Below, one piece after another: positions 13,160 through 15,781 of a stretch of 15,781 nt of DNA. The stretch is from CAYYFV01 sp964451705 (lineage in GTDB: Bacteria > Patescibacteriota > Gracilibacteria > UBA1369 > GCA-2718715): assembly GCA_964451705.1 (NCBI GenBank), contig CAYVIV010000020.1:1-15781 (forward strand), written 5' to 3'. The notes under the pieces were generated by a model. The model searched no databases, was not told the DNA's origin, and saw only the letters and a list, made by a program, of their open reading frames with translations. Positions within the stretch are counted from its first letter, which is position 1. Every line of letters begins with the position of its first letter. Both the position numbers and the translations under genes were made by a program.

Positions 13160-15781
13160 ATGGACTCACCCCTAATGTACATCCGCCGCCTATGCAGTAG
13201 TATCTGCAGTAAATTCAACACTACTGTCTTTACGAAACGCTCTGCGAAATTTTCTGGGCGCAACTTGATGATAGCTGCTTTGGCAGTTCTATGTATTAAT
13301 AGTGTTAGCTTGAGTGCTAGTGCAGACTTTTGTGCTGGACTAGGTAGTGAATTTGGAGACTTTATTGAATGCTCCGAGGAGTTTACTACTTTCTCTAAGT
13401 TTCAAGGGGGTCTAGAGGCCCCAGAAACACAAGGCTACGACCCAAGTTTAACACAAACTACAGATGCTAGGAGCTTTGTGAAAAACATTGCCAACTTTGC
13501 CCTTGGGTTTTTGGGCTTGGCAGCAATTTTGATTATTATTTACTCTGGCTTTTTGTATGTAACCTCGGCAGTTAATAGCGATGGGGTAGAAAATGCTAAA
13601 AACAACATTAAGTATTCAGTAATTGGGATTTTGGTAGTCCTTGGTTCCTTTGCTTTTGTGAATACAATTCTAACTGCACCAGGTGGTGGTAGTGGTGCTG
13701 GTGGTGGCGGTGCAGGATTCCAAAGTGACTCCACAAATGCAGCCCAGCTAGCCAACTACAACTCTGCTGCAGACGAAGTTAAGAAAATGTCTGTCGAGCT
13801 AGTACGGGCCTACGAAATTGCCACAGATGATGTCCGCGATCTAAATAAGATCATGGCTTATGCGCCAACTGACTTTACCAGTCGAGCACAATTTGCAGAA
13901 TACCTATCGAAGGTGAAATCTCACTTATTTGGAATGGCCTCAAAACGAGGAGGTCTCTCAGAAACTGGTTTTATGGCAAGGGCCATAGCAGATAATATTA
14001 TAGACCCAGCTCTATCTACAATCAATGGTATAGTTCGTGAAGAACGTTTAAATGAGTTACAAACTACAGTTGGACAAAGTGGACTCGAAAACTTTTTTGA
14101 TGAACTCCTTGGTGGCATAGGTGACTTTTTAGGAGAATTTGGTTCTCGTGATAGTGCCCTCTCACAATATATGTGTTCACTACCTATTTCTGAAAGACCA
14201 GTCAACTACAAGGTCCTTGACTGTAAGGAAACTGGCACGGACCCTTTTAAAACTAATATTGGTACCCAATTTGATGACAAGCTGGATAGGAATTTAGAAA
14301 AACATTTATTAACGGCAATTCAAGCAGATTTCTCATTGAGAGTAGCAGATATTGTAGGTAAGTTACACAATATCAAGACCCAACAAATTACATATACAGC
14401 TCTTCAGAATCAGTTTACTGCCCTTCTTAAAGATCTTACTGGTACAGGTGATTTCGAAATACATAAATCGCGTACACGTGTAGCTACGCGTATTAATGAG
14501 TCATGGTGGAATGAAACGGGACGGGGAGGAGACTTAGAAAACTGGACGGACTGGTCGGATGATACTGATTTTAACTATGAAGAAACTAGAGGATCTTCTA
14601 TATCCGGGGAGCCTTTGCAGAAGATTAGGACAGCACTTGAGCAGTTTAAGAACCTTTACCAGGCACTTGTGAATTTACGGTTTACCTCTCCTGTGATTAC
14701 AGCGTCGGTAATATCTGGAACGGCACCTTTGATTGTGAACTTTGACGCCTCTAAATCATATGACCCCTCTAACGAGTCTGTCATTGGAGAGCATTTAACA
14801 TGGGACCTGGATGGGAACGGTTTGGATGAAACCGATGAACTATGCGATGATTCTGAAAATAATGTAGTGTTTACTACATGTACCTATAAGGATCCTGGAA
14901 ACTACCGCGTAGCTTTAAAGTTACAATCCACGCAGGATGAGCAGGATGAGGGTGCGGCTTTGCCAGGGATTGCTTATTTGACCATTAGGGTCTTGCCTCA
15001 GTCGACTAAAATCCAACTAACGGCACAACTTGCTGATCAACAACAGGAAATCACCTTGCGACGTTACGTTTCTGTAGACGATACACAACTTGGTAAGCTG
15101 GCGATAGATGTAGATGAGCTGTTTGTGACAACTAGCGAGGCTAGAGCTGGGATTACGCTCGATGCCACCGAAACCAAATCGGACAGGGAGATAGTTAATT
15201 ATAAATGGAATTTTTCGGATGAAATTGGCTCTCGACAGGGAACACAAAAGACATCTGCAGCCCCAGCTGAACAGGTGCAGACGGGACCCAAGATTACTAA
15301 AACTTTTGACAAAACTGGGATAGTTAATGCTATTTTGGAAGTTGAGGACTCTGCTGGAACAACCGACAGAAAGATCTTTAAGATTGTTGTGTCTGACCAT
15401 GTACCAAGAATCCGCTCTTCGAGAACTGCTGGGAATGTCCGGGATGAGTTTGTCTTAGATGCCTCTGGCTCCTCGAGTGCCATGGGACTCTTCCAAGAAT
15501 TCAGATGGATAGTTGATGGTACTGAAGTAGGGGCTGGTAGACCTGGACGTAGAATACCACCACTCGATATTGAGCTGCCCTTTCCTATAAATAGGGGTTC
15601 AAGTTTTGAAGCCACTGAATTGGATGATGCTGAGCTCTTAAAGATTAGTTTTGACACTCCGGGTGATAAGAAAATTGAATTACTGGCCTTTCCTCAAGGG
15701 GTTGAAACTGGGAACCCCGATAATGCCGTAAAGACTGAGTTGACCTTGAATGTAATACCTAGGGACCCAATTGCAGATATT
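13160..15781 (+). CDS. Large exported protein: pilin-like unit fused to PKD-like domains (partial, 3' end outside window)
   Basis: An open frame of 874 codons with no stop, running off the window. A basic N-terminus and hydrophobic segment (about 35-55, ending SLSASA) look like a signal peptide. One two-helix pilin-like unit follows (about 106-172), with SGFLYVTSAVNSDGVENAKNN in the middle and FAFVNTIL at its end. Then come a Gly-rich linker (174-186), a long mostly helical region (about 190-510) and at least three PKD-like beta domains: about 512-590 (NFDASKSYDP, TWDLDGNG, YKDPGNYRV), 655-735 (TLDATETKSD, YKWNF, FDKTGIVNAILEV) and 755-850 (VLDASGSSS, FRWIVDG, FDTPGDKKIELLA). PKD domains are common in adhesins and surface proteins. 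Six extracytoplasmic cysteines (58/71, 339/355, 562/574) form three close pairs. ATG 13160 is used; ATG 13175 (residue 6) is an alternative. The domain order is clear; a role in attachment is inference. Confidence 0.85.
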   Translation, partial: MDSPLMYIRRLCSSICSKFNTTVFTKRSAKFSGRNLMIAALAVLCINSVSLSASADFCAGLGSEFGDFIECSEEFTTFSKFQGGLEAPETQGYDPSLTQTTDARSFVKNIANFALGFLGLAAILIIIYSGFLYVTSAVNSDGVENAKNNIKYSVIGILVVLGSFAFVNTILTAPGGGSGAGGGGAGFQSDSTNAAQLANYNSAADEVKKMSVELVRAYEIATDDVRDLNKIMAYAPTDFTSRAQFAEYLSKVKSHLFGMASKRGGLSETGFMARAIADNIIDPALSTINGIVREERLNELQTTVGQSGLENFFDELLGGIGDFLGEFGSRDSALSQYMCSLPISERPVNYKVLDCKETGTDPFKTNIGTQFDDKLDRNLEKHLLTAIQADFSLRVADIVGKLHNIKTQQITYTALQNQFTALLKDLTGTGDFEIHKSRTRVATRINESWWNETGRGGDLENWTDWSDDTDFNYEETRGSSISGEPLQKIRTALEQFKNLYQALVNLRFTSPVITASVISGTAPLIVNFDASKSYDPSNESVIGEHLTWDLDGNGLDETDELCDDSENNVVFTTCTYKDPGNYRVALKLQSTQDEQDEGAALPGIAYLTIRVLPQSTKIQLTAQLADQQQEITLRRYVSVDDTQLGKLAIDVDELFVTTSEARAGITLDATETKSDREIVNYKWNFSDEIGSRQGTQKTSAAPAEQVQTGPKITKTFDKTGIVNAILEVEDSAGTTDRKIFKIVVSDHVPRIRSSRTAGNVRDEFVLDASGSSSAMGLFQEFRWIVDGTEVGAGRPGRRIPPLDIELPFPINRGSSFEATELDDAELLKISFDTPGDKKIELLAFPQGVETGNPDNAVKTELTLNVIPRDPIADI

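Noticed and set aside
14939..14952. Fourteen-base identity (GAGCAGGATGAGGG) with bases 56-69
   Set aside because: An exact 14-base match is expected about by chance in a window of this size, and the copy in the PKD gene is part of a small local codon repeat.
13540..15657. Minus-strand open frames opposite the PKD gene
   Set aside because: They lie opposite a continuous 874-codon frame with clear domains and have no recognisable motifs or start signals.
1..15781. tRNA, rRNA, CRISPR array, insertion sequence or integrase
   Set aside because: No clover-leaf sequence, regularly spaced repeats, terminal inverted repeats or transposase motifs were seen on either strand.
74..15781. Recoding of TGA as glycine or tryptophan
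   Set aside because: All genes are complete in the standard code and conserved tryptophans, such as that in SecE, use TGG; no in-frame TGA is needed anywhere.

Overview
The window looks like a piece of a Patescibacteria (CPR) genome or a similar small, AT-leaning bacterium. The evidence is short intergenic gaps, few Shine-Dalgarno sequences, several promoters whose -10 box sits almost on the start codon, a secE-nusG-rplK-rplA core with unfamiliar secreted genes inserted, and genes built from the two-helix 'T4SS pilin' unit commonly annotated in CPR genomes. The phylum is an inference; no rRNA gene is present. Fifteen genes have both ends inside the window. Ten stop with TAA, five with TAG and none with TGA, yet no in-frame TGA is read as sense.

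Bases 1-6260 (minus strand) form one run read from right to left. It starts with a YqhQ-like DUF1385 membrane protein, then dut (dUTPase), a divergent thymidylate-kinase-like protein and folD: three steps that bear on dTTP supply. It ends with a membrane-anchored family-5 solute-binding protein and a HAMP/SpoIIE-type PP2C phosphatase, one base apart, which may form a sensor pair. Two stretches downstream of stop codons (1-73 and 4590-4742) are C-rich and G-poor in the transcript; the second carries a repeated 12-mer and a G-quadruplex motif on the plus strand.

Bases 6317-7060 hold a divergent metallo-beta-lactamase-fold hydrolase ending in a strong hairpin shared with the convergent rplA.

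Bases 7078-10864 (minus strand) keep the order secE, nusG, rplK, rplA. An unknown secreted protein lies between nusG and rplK, and a membrane-anchored DM13-domain protein between rplK and rplA. Each transcription unit has its own promoter-like sequence, rplK has a clear intrinsic terminator, and the rplA leader can form two mutually exclusive hairpins, as expected for a regulated ribosomal-protein leader.

Bases 11030-15781 (plus strand) are the most unusual part. Divergent from secE, two consecutive membrane proteins each contain three tandem copies of a two-helix pilin-like unit. They are followed by a third gene, at least 874 codons long and running off the window. It has one such unit, a glycine-rich linker, a long helical region and at least three PKD-like domains, with six extracytoplasmic cysteines in three close pairs. 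This suggests a membrane complex or surface appendage with a large exported, adhesin-like subunit.
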